Shown: positions 8,261 through 16,476 of the stretch, in pieces
How positions within the stretch are numbered: the first letter of the stretch is position 1
Layout: every line of letters starts with the position of its first letter
Source: CAZWDL01 sp964632995
Lineage (GTDB): Bacteria > Bacteroidota > Bacteroidia > Chitinophagales > Saprospiraceae
DNA: 64,000 nt
Assembly (NCBI GenBank): GCA_964632995.1
Contig: CAZWDL010000007.1
Span: forward strand, 29,520 to 93,519
Reading direction: 5' to 3'
Position numbers and translations under genes: made by a program
Notes under the pieces: model-generated
What the model saw: the letters and a program-made list of their open reading frames with translations, nothing else
Databases searched by the model: none
What the model was told of the DNA's origin: nothing

Positions 8261-9331
8261 ATGATAAAATACTTTACCATCGCCTTGCTGCTGATCGCCA
8301 TCATGGTTCCGGCCGCGGTACAAGCCCAGGATCAGCATTTTACGCAGTTTTACGCAGCGCCTCTGACTTTCAATCCAGGTCTTACCGGAGCATTCAACGG
8401 CAGGTACCGGCTGGGAATTATTTACCGGGACCAGTGGCGGAAGGCGCTTGACTTTCCAAACGTGTCTTACGCCGCTTCTGTCGATATGCGTTTTGCCGCC
8501 CCTTCCCGGCGTCCGCGCAGTCTCGACGGCATTGGCGCCGGCATGGTTTTTTACAGTGATAAATTTTCGGGGCTGGGCTTTTCCACCAATCAGATTTCCG
8601 TATCGGGTGCCTACCACAAGGCACTGAGCAGCGAAGGCGATCAGTATTTGACGCTCGGCGCCCAGGTAGGTATTGCCCAGCGGAACATCAACTACGAAAA
8701 TGTCAGTTTCGGCGACCAGTTTGACGGCACCCAGGGGTACAATAATCCTACGGCCGAGAATTTGCCGGAAAATAATTTTTCCTACGGTGATATTTCCGTA
8801 GGTCTCAATTACACGCTGGCTCCCGCCCGCCGCACCGCACTTTTCGTGGGCGCCGCTATTCACCACATCACCGAACCCCAGGTCAGTTTTTATTATGATC
8901 CCGACGAGGAGGATCCCGACTTAAACGGCGACAATACCTTACTGCGCAAATACACCGCCCACCTCACGCTACAGATCCCCCTGTCGGAGACGATACAGAT
9001 CCTGCCCCGAACGCTTTTCTACGCCCAGGGGCCCCACATGGCGCTTAATGCCGGCGCTAACTTCCGGTTTTTGCTCAACGATATCAACGGTATCGCTTTG
9101 CACCTCGGCGGCTCAATACGCCCGGTGAAAGATGCCGACAACAGCTTCGAACCGGAAGCCGCCGTACTGATGACCGGCCTGGAACTAAATAATTTTCTGG
9201 TAGGATTCAGTTACGATGCTAATATAAAGGACTTCAACGGCATGATGGGCAATCGTCGAAATGCCTTTGAGATATCCATTGCCTATCTGGGAAATTACGA
9301 TAACGAAACGGTCCTATGTCCTAAATTCTAA
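8261..9331 (+). CDS. PorP/SprF family type IX secretion membrane protein
   Basis: This 356-residue outer-membrane protein has a signal peptide (cleavage after VQAQ). The diagnostic start of the mature chain is QDQHFTQFYAAPLTFNPGLT, followed by IIYRDQWRKA. PorP/SprF proteins are beta-barrels that anchor PorK/N rings or partner gliding adhesins in type IX secretion. Many paralogues exist in one genome and most sit next to a large secreted protein; here no such partner adjoins. The gene stands alone, with a convergent ribB-like gene downstream. Confidence 0.9.
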   Translation: MIKYFTIALLLIAIMVPAAVQAQDQHFTQFYAAPLTFNPGLTGAFNGRYRLGIIYRDQWRKALDFPNVSYAASVDMRFAAPSRRPRSLDGIGAGMVFYSDKFSGLGFSTNQISVSGAYHKALSSEGDQYLTLGAQVGIAQRNINYENVSFGDQFDGTQGYNNPTAENLPENNFSYGDISVGLNYTLAPARRTALFVGAAIHHITEPQVSFYYDPDEEDPDLNGDNTLLRKYTAHLTLQIPLSETIQILPRTLFYAQGPHMALNAGANFRFLLNDINGIALHLGGSIRPVKDADNSFEPEAAVLMTGLELNNFLVGFSYDANIKDFNGMMGNRRNAFEISIAYLGNYDNETVLCPKF

Positions 9332-9346
9332 TTAACACCGATTCGC

Positions 9347-9414
9347 GCCGCCCCGCCGGCCATCACCTGAGGCAGCTGGTTTCGATCCGGGGCGGTTGGC
9401 CGGTGGCCTTTTGA
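9347..9414. terminator. GC-rich hairpin region between convergent genes
   Basis: Complementary blocks CCGCCCC and GGGGCGG, and GGCC-rich arms ending in GGCCGGTGGCC followed by TTTT, can form one of several alternative hairpins. It lies between the ends of the PorP/SprF and RibB-like genes. A transcription end is the likely role, but the exact fold was not settled. Confidence 0.35.
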
Positions 9415-9449
9415 GGGTGCAGGTTGACTCAACCCGGAATACAGTTTGA

Positions 9450-10610
9450 TTACAAGGTCACATTCTCCACAATTTCCAGACCGTAGCCGATCAGCCCGAT
9501 GCGTCGTTTGGGATGGTTGGTGATCAGGCGGATCTTCCGGATATCAAGATCGCGCAGTATCTGGGCGCCGACGCCGTAATCGCGCTGGGTCATATCACTG
9601 TCTTCCATTTTTGTTTTCTGACCGTTTTTATGGGCCTCCTGATAGGACTGCAATTTTTCCAATAAGGCATTGGGGTTTTCATTGTGCCGCATGTACAGCA
9701 GGGCGCCCTTACCTTCCTCAACGATCATTTCAATCGAACGCTGCAGTTGTACACCATAACCTTCAAACAGCGACCCCAGGATTTCACCCGTTTCTGTAGA
9801 GGAATGAACCCGCACCAAAACCGGCTCGTCGGGATTCCACTCGCCACGTTTGATCGCCAGATGCAGATCACCGCTGGTCAGTTGCCGGAAGGCCGTCACT
9901 TCAAAAGTTCCGTATTTGGTTTGCATGGGCACCGTAATCTCGCGTTTGATGATCCGTTCGGTTCGCATGCGATAGGCTACGAGATCCTCGATAGCTATAA
10001 TCTTAAGGTCGAATTTTTTGGCTATTCCGATCAGTTCGGGCAAGCGGGCCATTGTGCCGTCCTCGTTGAGGATTTCAACCAGCACGCCTGCCGGGTAGAG
10101 CCCGGCGAGCCGGGCCAGGTCAATGGCTGCCTCAGTATGACCGGTACGCCGCAAGACGCCTCCCGTCTTTGCACGCAGCGGGAAAATGTGGCCCGGACGC
10201 GCAAAGTCGCTTGGTTTAATGTTTTCATCTACCAGGGCCCGTATCCCAGTTGCCCGGTCATAGGCTGAGATCCCCGTAGTACAACCCTGTCCGATCAGGT
10301 CGATAGAAACCGTGAAGGCAGTTTCGTGCAGCGCGGTATTGGAAGAAACCATCATATCCAGTTCCAACTCTTCAGCCCGCCGCTCATCGATAGGCGCACA
10401 GATGAGGCCCCGCCCGTGCGTCGCCATAAAGTTGATGATTTCAGGAGTGACGCATTCGGCGGCGCATATGAAATCCCCTTCATTTTCGCGGTCTTCATCA
10501 TCCACTACGATGATCACTTTTCCCCGTCTGATATCCTCTATGGCTTCCTCAATAGTATTGAGTTGAAAGGTTTCGGTTTTACTAGTGTCGTTTTGGTGGT
10601 TCCCAGACAT
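9450..10610 (-). CDS. ribB: 3,4-dihydroxy-2-butanone-4-P synthase with degenerate RibA-like domain
   Basis: Residues 15-205 are a complete RibB domain (VVDDEDRENEGDF; THGRGLICAPI), which makes the four-carbon precursor of riboflavin from ribulose 5-phosphate. Residues 206-386 look like GTP cyclohydrolase II but lack its three zinc cysteines: HSECLTG is HSSTETG, and RCDCG is FEGYG. The RQEGR-x-IGL loop is replaced by RHNENPNAL. The second half is therefore unlikely to cut GTP and resembles described RibBX hybrids. The upstream GT2 gene overlaps its start by 29 bp on the same strand. Confidence 0.85.
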   Translation of the reverse strand: MSGNHQNDTSKTETFQLNTIEEAIEDIRRGKVIIVVDDEDRENEGDFICAAECVTPEIINFMATHGRGLICAPIDERRAEELELDMMVSSNTALHETAFTVSIDLIGQGCTTGISAYDRATGIRALVDENIKPSDFARPGHIFPLRAKTGGVLRRTGHTEAAIDLARLAGLYPAGVLVEILNEDGTMARLPELIGIAKKFDLKIIAIEDLVAYRMRTERIIKREITVPMQTKYGTFEVTAFRQLTSGDLHLAIKRGEWNPDEPVLVRVHSSTETGEILGSLFEGYGVQLQRSIEMIVEEGKGALLYMRHNENPNALLEKLQSYQEAHKNGQKTKMEDSDMTQRDYGVGAQILRDLDIRKIRLITNHPKRRIGLIGYGLEIVENVTL

Positions 10611-11787
10611 TACTTTTGATCCCTTTGATGAATTTGAAAAATCCCTCCAACAGGGCCAGGTTCATCACGAGGAAGTAACGCAGGCCACGGAGTGATAAAA
10701 GGTTAATATTCAGCGTATTTAATAACAGATCTACTGCAGGAACAAAAATCATGACTCCTGCCAAGATCAGGAACAAAATTCGGTAAAATAAGTTGCCGCT
10801 CCAAGCCAGGAGGCCGGTTGACAACAAAGTAAGCAATAAAAAGAAGGGGCCCAGCCAGCGAAGCACCTTATGGGAGAAAAAAGCGAAGGACTGCGGTTCC
10901 AGTGGCGGCCACCATAAACGGTGAAAGGTGAGCAGGTTCTGGAAGTTGCCAGCGGAGATGCGCGATTTGCGCCGGTATTCCTCATACATCTCATGCGATA
11001 CGGCTTCGTAACAGATTGCTTTTAGCTCGCTAATAGCCTCGCCGCCTTGTTCAAAGGCGCGCATGGCAATATAAAAATCATCGACCAGGTACCGGGGAGG
11101 CACCTCGGAAAAGAAAGTAGAACGTAGAGCGTAACAACCGCCAAAAGGACCGATCATGCTTCCCCACAGGATGCCCTCCCGGTGCTTGAGTTTTACCTCC
11201 GAAGAAATATAAGTATTTTCTGCTCTGGAGATACCTTCTACCCGCATCCCGGTGTGCACCATATGGGCATCGACGATAGCAATCCGCTCATTTAGGAAAT
11301 GTTTGGCCAGGTGATGGATGGTAGAGGGGGTCAAAATGACGTTAGCGTCCGTAATGACCAGAATATGATCGGCGCGCTCCTTTCGTTCTTGAAGGGCCAT
11401 CCTGACAAGTTGATTAATAACCGCCGGTTTGCCACGGCGAGTCCGAAAAGGGAAAAAATGCAGATGGCCCAGGCTGCTTTCGGCAGCCGTAAGCAACGCA
11501 TCGGTCTGATCGGTAGAATGATCAGAGCCGATGAAGATTTGCATCTTTTCGGCGGGGTACGCCTGACAAAGCAGGCTTTCCAGCTTTTTTTCGATTACCT
11601 TTTCTTCATTGTATACCGACATGATGACCGAGACATCGGGAAAGTCATCCGGCAGGAGATGAATGTCTTGATTATTCGATTTCCCCCGGGATAACCATCG
11701 AAGAAGGAGCGGATAAAAAACATAGGAATGCAAAAGGGCCGTCACGCTGATCAATAGAAGTATTTCCGCGGGCAGATTCATTGGCAA
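10582..11787 (-). CDS. Membrane glycosyltransferase family 2
   Basis: This 401-residue protein has one N-terminal membrane helix (about 7-30), a GT2 catalytic domain and three or four C-terminal helices (about 300-385), the layout of processive or polyprenyl-type transferases. Visible motifs are VSVIMSVYNEE (about 51-61), GSDHSTDQT, ITDANVILT (DxD-like position), FGGCYALRS and VDDFYIAMR. It probably extends a surface glycan at the inner membrane. It sits between a GT4 gene (85 bp upstream) and the RibB-like gene (29-bp overlap). The flippase at 1-1244 is on the same strand but not adjacent. Confidence 0.82.
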   Translation of the reverse strand: MPMNLPAEILLLISVTALLHSYVFYPLLLRWLSRGKSNNQDIHLLPDDFPDVSVIMSVYNEEKVIEKKLESLLCQAYPAEKMQIFIGSDHSTDQTDALLTAAESSLGHLHFFPFRTRRGKPAVINQLVRMALQERKERADHILVITDANVILTPSTIHHLAKHFLNERIAIVDAHMVHTGMRVEGISRAENTYISSEVKLKHREGILWGSMIGPFGGCYALRSTFFSEVPPRYLVDDFYIAMRAFEQGGEAISELKAICYEAVSHEMYEEYRRKSRISAGNFQNLLTFHRLWWPPLEPQSFAFFSHKVLRWLGPFFLLLTLLSTGLLAWSGNLFYRILFLILAGVMIFVPAVDLLLNTLNINLLSLRGLRYFLVMNLALLEGFFKFIKGIKSNVWEPPKRH

Positions 11788-11872
11788 TGATTCCTGTTAG
11801 ACAGGTGCGTAATCGCGTTTTGTATTCGAGTTGTTGCGACCGGACAATCGCATTGTTTTTCAATTCTATAGC

Positions 11873-13084
11873 TCACAATGCCTCTACGGTGAGCGTGGTG
11901 TAAAACTGAAGCAGTTTCTTGGCGATCGTCTGGCTGTCATAGTGGTCCGTTGCAAAGCCTCTGGCCTTACGCCCAAAGTATTCGAGCTGTTTTCTCTCTT
12001 TGACACAAGAGCGGAAAGCATCCAGAAAAGATTGTGGCGTATCAGCTACAAAGACCGTCTCGCCATGTGTAGCAGGGATCCCTTCCAGTCCGAGCCGGGT
12101 GCTTAATACCACCTTTCCCAAGGCCATTCCTTCCAGGATTTTGGCGCGCATACCGCTACCTGAGAGCAGCGGGACAACCATCAGGCTATGCTGATTGATG
12201 AAGACCTGGGCATCAGGTACTTCCCCATGGACAATGAGATTACGTTGCTTGCGGCGCAATAGCCAATCCGGAGTATTCCGGCCTGCCACGTGCAACTGCA
12301 GATCGGGAAACTCTTTACTCACCCGTCCCCAGACTTTATCCAGAAACCATTTCAACCCCTCCTGATTGGGCATCCAGTCCAGTGATCCGATAAAGCTCAC
12401 CGAAAGGGGACGATGAAAACTATCGTAATCGGGTTCATAGTGCGAGGGGTCCAAACCGATGGGAATGACGGTAGAGGGAGCACAGGGCCCCAGTGCCTGG
12501 AAGGTCCGCTCATCCCTGGAGGATATAGGCGCCAGCAAGTCGCACTTACTCAATTGCTCTTTTTCATAGCGCTTCAATTTGGCGGTAAGGTGTTTCAAAT
12601 ACCAGCGTTTCCACCAAATACGGGTATTGCCCGCAATGCGTTCCCATATTTCGTGCTCTACGTTGTGGGTGCGCATAACGATAAGCGCATCGGAGTGTTT
12701 TCGGATCACCTGGATATAGGGCGCCAGATAAAGCGTTTCCAGCTGAATCACTTCAAAGTCCTTCTCCTGAAGCAAACGGATGAGTTTTTGCCGGAAGGCC
12801 GGTGAAATAAAGCGAGAGATGTGATAGGATTCTTTGGAAAAAAGATTAAGAAAAGCGTCGCTGAGCCGAATCCGGTTATCAACCTCTACAGCAAAAATTT
12901 CCTTGTAGTGATTCAATCCTGCCGGAAGCTGAGTGGTATCGTAATAATGCTTGGTAGTATTCATGGCAAGCAAGGTTACCTCGGCACTCATCTGGGTCAT
13001 ACTCCGGCTCAGGGTGTTCACAGCGATGGACTCGCCATCTTTAAGGGGATAAGGAAACTTTTTGCAGAGTTGAAGTATTTTCAT
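11873..13084 (-). CDS. Glycosyltransferase family 4
   Basis: This 403-residue soluble GT-B enzyme has an N-terminal acceptor domain (MKILQLCKKFPYPLKDGES) and a donor domain from about residue 215 (SVSFIGSLDWMPNQEGLKWF). The sugar-nucleotide site follows: VVPLLSGSGMRAKILEGMALG at about 307-327, with the conserved E of the E-x7-E region. The first-half residues WERIAGNTRIWWKRWYLKHL resemble other bacterial GT4 proteins of capsule or O-antigen loci. It is followed 85 bp later by the GT2 gene. The acceptor and sugar are unknown. Confidence 0.82.
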   Translation of the reverse strand: MKILQLCKKFPYPLKDGESIAVNTLSRSMTQMSAEVTLLAMNTTKHYYDTTQLPAGLNHYKEIFAVEVDNRIRLSDAFLNLFSKESYHISRFISPAFRQKLIRLLQEKDFEVIQLETLYLAPYIQVIRKHSDALIVMRTHNVEHEIWERIAGNTRIWWKRWYLKHLTAKLKRYEKEQLSKCDLLAPISSRDERTFQALGPCAPSTVIPIGLDPSHYEPDYDSFHRPLSVSFIGSLDWMPNQEGLKWFLDKVWGRVSKEFPDLQLHVAGRNTPDWLLRRKQRNLIVHGEVPDAQVFINQHSLMVVPLLSGSGMRAKILEGMALGKVVLSTRLGLEGIPATHGETVFVADTPQSFLDAFRSCVKERKQLEYFGRKARGFATDHYDSQTIAKKLLQFYTTLTVEAL

Positions 13085-13263
13085 CCATTGATCAGTTTAT
13101 GCAGTTGTCCCATCAGTTCTGGTGTATTTACTATCCTTTCTCACAACCGGTTTTTAATATTCGAAGTTTTTCCAGGAACTCAAGGTCTACAAAATAAATG
13201 GCAAATCGCAGCTTCCCGGTTTTAAATAAACGCAAATACAACAACTTGAACCCGTGATCAGCG

Positions 13264-13632
13264 CTACTCTACTCTTTCATCTTCCGCACGCCAGGGCGGC
13301 GAAACAATGCACAAAAAACGGAGCGTCGTTGTTCCCGTATTGAGCACCTGTTGTTCCGCTCCCGGAGGGATCAGCACAACAGCGCCAGGTTCCAGCTTCC
13401 GCTGCTCTTCATCGCACAAAACGAGGCCCCTTCCTTCCAAAACGATATAAACCTCCGTACTGGAACGCAGGCGGTGCGGCAGGGAATGTTCTTCGGGTTC
13501 CAGAGAGGCGTGAGCCAGACTATAAGGAAGGTCCAGGTTTTCGTTCTTGGGATGAAGCACTTCCCGAATCCGGGTTTCATCGCCCGCAGTGAAGGCGGGT
13601 ACCTGATTGATCCATTTCAGCAGCATAATCAA
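13264..13632 (-). CDS. Small single-domain cupin
   Basis: This 122-residue beta-barrel has the two cupin motifs: HSLPHRLRSSTEVYIVLEGRG (about 50-70) and PGAVVLIPPGAEQQVLNTG (about 82-100). The His pair at 51 and 54 and the Glu of TEVY could hold a metal. Such proteins range from isomerases to small-molecule sensors, so no reaction is assigned. It follows the M1 peptidase gene on the same strand with a 51-bp gap that holds a possible hairpin (CCGGGAAG...CTTCCCGG, about 13645-13678). Confidence 0.72.
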   Translation of the reverse strand: MIMLLKWINQVPAFTAGDETRIREVLHPKNENLDLPYSLAHASLEPEEHSLPHRLRSSTEVYIVLEGRGLVLCDEEQRKLEPGAVVLIPPGAEQQVLNTGTTTLRFLCIVSPPWRAEDERVE

Positions 13633-13683
13633 ATAAGGTGATCCGGGAAGAGCACTTTGATTCGGTCCCCTTCCCGGTTAAGT

Positions 13684-15558
13684 TTATTCTTTATTAGTAA
13701 AAATGTTATTTTCGGCGTCACTGTCCGCCAGACGCCCTGTCGGATCGATGCTGATTTGCTGGATCTCACTAAGCGGAGCATCAATTGTAAACTCGTAGAG
13801 CGGGTGAGTCCAGGGCCAGTCTTCCAGCACATTGTATTCCACCTCACCGTACCGGGAAGTTTCTTTTTCCTTATGCCCCCGCATGATGCGTAGGGGAATA
13901 TGAAACAATTGCGAAGAACCATCCGTGTAAGTGACCAGGAGGTCCAGGGGCATGGGCATCAGGCCGAGTTTACGCATACTGACCTGGGCCTTGTCGTCTC
14001 CGGCAGCCGTCACCTCGTTGATACTGTAATCGATGGTCCGGGTGGTATAAACGAAGTATTCTTTGAACCAATCGAGTTCCAGGCCAGACTGTTTTTCCAT
14101 CACGCGGATAAAGTCATTGGCGTTCGGATGTTTAAAACGCCAGGTGTAGTAATAATCCAGCATTCCGCGGTCGAAATGTTCTTTTCCGATGATGTACTCC
14201 ACCTGCGAAAGAAATGCAGCTCCTTTGGTATAAGCTGCTCTGGAATAGGCCGTATTGGTGTTGAAATGATCGGAATGCACGCTCAGGGGCTCTTCCAGTC
14301 CGCTCTGGGAAAAGTTGACATAGCCACGAACCGATCCGGCGTGCGGATACTCCACCTCATTTCCCGGAAGCAGGCCTTCAGCGCGCAGGAAGTTCATTAC
14401 CTCGCTGGAGGCATAGGAAGTGAAGCCCTCGTCCATCCAGGCATAAAGACTTTCATTGGTACCCATCATCATTTGATACCAGCTGTGCATCAGTTCGTGC
14501 ACCGATACGCCAACTAGGCTTGGCAGGCTGCGCTCACCGGTAATAAGGGTCGCCATAGGGTATTCCATACCACCATCGCCGCCCTGAACAAAAGAATACT
14601 GATCATAAGGATACGGCCCATAGTGCTCATTAATGAAAGCGAAGGCGCGATCCATAATTTCCGGCAACCGGGCCCAGTTTTCTTCGGTCTGTTCATTTTT
14701 CTGATAATAAAAATGCATAACCATGCCGTCCTCGCGTGTAAAGGTATCGTGCGTGTAATCGGGATCGGCGGCCCAAACGAAGTCGTGTACGTTCGGGGCG
14801 ATAAAGTGCCAGGTAAGCTTTTCAGTATCCGTATCGAGTTCTACGGGTTCCATCGTATAGCCGTGACCGATTTCTTCCGGGTTCTGCAGGTAACCGCTGC
14901 CGCCTATGGTATATTCCTTATCAATGGTGATACGCACGTCGAAATCTCCCCATATCCCGTAGAATTCACGGGCGATATAAGGATTGGCGTGCCAACCCTG
15001 ATAGTCGTATTCGCACATTTTAGGATACCACTGAGCCATAGAATAAGCGATGCCTTCCCGGTTATTCCGGCCGGAACGCCGTATCTGAACCGGCACCTGA
15101 CCTTCAAATTCCATAGCGAAAACAGCGCTGCTGTGGGGAAGAATGGGTTCATTGAGCCGTACTTCCAAAATAGTCCCGACCACTTCGTAATCGACGGCCG
15201 ATCCATTATGAGTCAAGGCCTGGACTTTCTGATAACCGATCTCTGTTTCGTCAAGGTCCTGGATGCGGGCGCCCACTCTCGAATCGGGGTCCATGATTGT
15301 GCGCGAGCGCACATCCATCATACTGTTGGGTTGAAAAGCATTGAAATAAAGGTGGTAAAACACTTGCCGCAGGGTATCGGGAGAATTGTTGATATAGACC
15401 AACTGCTGATTACCGGTAAAACGATGCGTGTTCACATCGAAGTCGATATCCATATTATAGACCGCACGTTGTTGCCACCGGTCGGCCTGCCCGCTGAGCG
15501 CAACAGCAAAAAACATCAGGGGACAAAGAAAAAAAATAATTTGTTTTGAAGGTTTCAT
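13684..15558 (-). CDS. M1 family metallopeptidase, secreted
   Basis: This 624-residue aminopeptidase has a signal peptide (IIFFLCPLMFFAVALSG). The N-terminal M1 beta-domain includes DFDVNTHRFTGNQQLVYIN. A GGMEYPMATL motif stands in for GxMEN, and the zinc site HELMH-x18-E is at about 349-372 (SVHELMHSWYQ then WMDEGFTSY). All three zinc ligands and the catalytic Glu are present. It should trim N-terminal residues from peptides outside the cytoplasm. It is shorter than classical aminopeptidase N, as are many Bacteroidota members. There is no T9SS tail. The cupin gene follows 51 bp downstream. Confidence 0.88.
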   Translation of the reverse strand: MKPSKQIIFFLCPLMFFAVALSGQADRWQQRAVYNMDIDFDVNTHRFTGNQQLVYINNSPDTLRQVFYHLYFNAFQPNSMMDVRSRTIMDPDSRVGARIQDLDETEIGYQKVQALTHNGSAVDYEVVGTILEVRLNEPILPHSSAVFAMEFEGQVPVQIRRSGRNNREGIAYSMAQWYPKMCEYDYQGWHANPYIAREFYGIWGDFDVRITIDKEYTIGGSGYLQNPEEIGHGYTMEPVELDTDTEKLTWHFIAPNVHDFVWAADPDYTHDTFTREDGMVMHFYYQKNEQTEENWARLPEIMDRAFAFINEHYGPYPYDQYSFVQGGDGGMEYPMATLITGERSLPSLVGVSVHELMHSWYQMMMGTNESLYAWMDEGFTSYASSEVMNFLRAEGLLPGNEVEYPHAGSVRGYVNFSQSGLEEPLSVHSDHFNTNTAYSRAAYTKGAAFLSQVEYIIGKEHFDRGMLDYYYTWRFKHPNANDFIRVMEKQSGLELDWFKEYFVYTTRTIDYSINEVTAAGDDKAQVSMRKLGLMPMPLDLLVTYTDGSSQLFHIPLRIMRGHKEKETSRYGEVEYNVLEDWPWTHPLYEFTIDAPLSEIQQISIDPTGRLADSDAENNIFTNKE

Positions 15559-15728
15559 CGGTAGGCTTTTAAAAGAATGAACAATTTCAACAACCGGACG
15601 TAAAGATAACTTTCTGAGCCTAATTAACTAAAACCGGCTTTTTTTGGCTTTTCATTAAACGGCTGGAAGTGGTAAAAGTTATTTTTTAAAGAAGATGTTT
15701 ACAAGTCATTATCCGTAACCAACCGGAT

Positions 15729-15760
15729 TTTGGTATTATGCCATTATTTGGGTTAATTTG
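15729..15760 (+). promoter_or_regulatory. Promoter of the DUF6580 gene
   Basis: A TTTG -33 box at 15729-15732 is followed, after 20 bp, by TTAATTTG at 15753-15760, one mismatch from the TAnnTTTG -7 consensus. The predicted transcript start leaves a leader of about 18 nt before the ATG at 15786. Confidence 0.6.
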
Positions 15761-15785
15761 CAATAAAACAACAAACGCTAGATAG

Positions 15786-16358
15786 ATGAACGAAAAAATA
15801 AATCCCCGGATCGGATTGCTCTCTCTTATCATCCTGGTTGTTGCAGCCAGCCGACTGTTGCCTCATCCACACAATGTCACGCCGGTTGGTGCGCTAGGGC
15901 TGTTTGGAGCTGCCTATTTTTCCCGTAAATACCTTGCGTTTCTGGTACCGCTGGCAGCCATGTGGGCTAGTGATTTACTGCTGAACAACCTCGTATACGC
16001 ACGCCTTTATCCCGATATGTACGAAGGTTTTGCCTGGTTTGGCAATCCTTGGGTATACCTTAGCTTTGGATTGATTGTGCTACTGGGTTTTGGGCTCTTG
16101 CGCAAAATCAGGCTAAGCACCCTGCTGGGCGCCAGTTTAGGCGCATCAGTATTATTCTTCCTGATTACAAATTTTGGTGTCTGGCTCTCCACGCCGCTCT
16201 ATCCCAAAACGAGCGCCGGCCTCATCAGTTGCTACGCTATGGGCATTCCCTTTTTCTGGAATACAATGCTGGGAGACCTCTTTTTTACAGGAGTCCTGTT
16301 CACTACCTTCGAATGGGCGCAGATGAAATTTCCGGTATTGCGTCTGCAAAAGGCCTGA
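15786..16358 (+). CDS. DUF6580-type small membrane protein
   Basis: This 190-residue protein has five or six hydrophobic segments. A diagnostic N-terminal stretch, RLLPHPHNVTPVGALGLFGA (about 24-43), is followed by FSRKYLAFLVPLAAMWASDL. That is the signature of the DUF6580 family, which is thought to be transporter-like, resembling substrate-binding subunits of ECF uptake systems. No substrate can be named; no ECF energy-coupling genes adjoin and no riboswitch is visible. It is a monocistronic gene with a good promoter and a long hairpin after its stop. Confidence 0.7.
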   Translation: MNEKINPRIGLLSLIILVVAASRLLPHPHNVTPVGALGLFGAAYFSRKYLAFLVPLAAMWASDLLLNNLVYARLYPDMYEGFAWFGNPWVYLSFGLIVLLGFGLLRKIRLSTLLGASLGASVLFFLITNFGVWLSTPLYPKTSAGLISCYAMGIPFFWNTMLGDLFFTGVLFTTFEWAQMKFPVLRLQKA

Positions 16359-16381
16359 GCGCAAAAGAAAGATTACCTGAT

Positions 16382-16431
16382 ATGGAAACTGGAAGCGCTA
16401 CCCCAACATGGGGTTGGCTTCGAGTTTCCAT
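16382..16431. terminator. Long hairpin between convergent genes
   Basis: The arms ATGGAAACT (16382-16390) and AGTTTCCAT (16423-16431) enclose GAAGC/GCTTC and CCCCA/TGGGG, making a nearly continuous stem with small bulges. It sits between the ends of the DUF6580 and PgpH genes and could end transcription in both directions, although no long T-run follows. Confidence 0.5.
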
Positions 16432-16476
16432 GTCATCTTCTCTACCACTGGAGAGCCCCTCATAAATTAACTTGCT

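Noticed and set aside
14623..15549. 308-codon open frame on the plus strand
   Set aside because: Antisense to the M1 peptidase gene, which has a complete zinc site.
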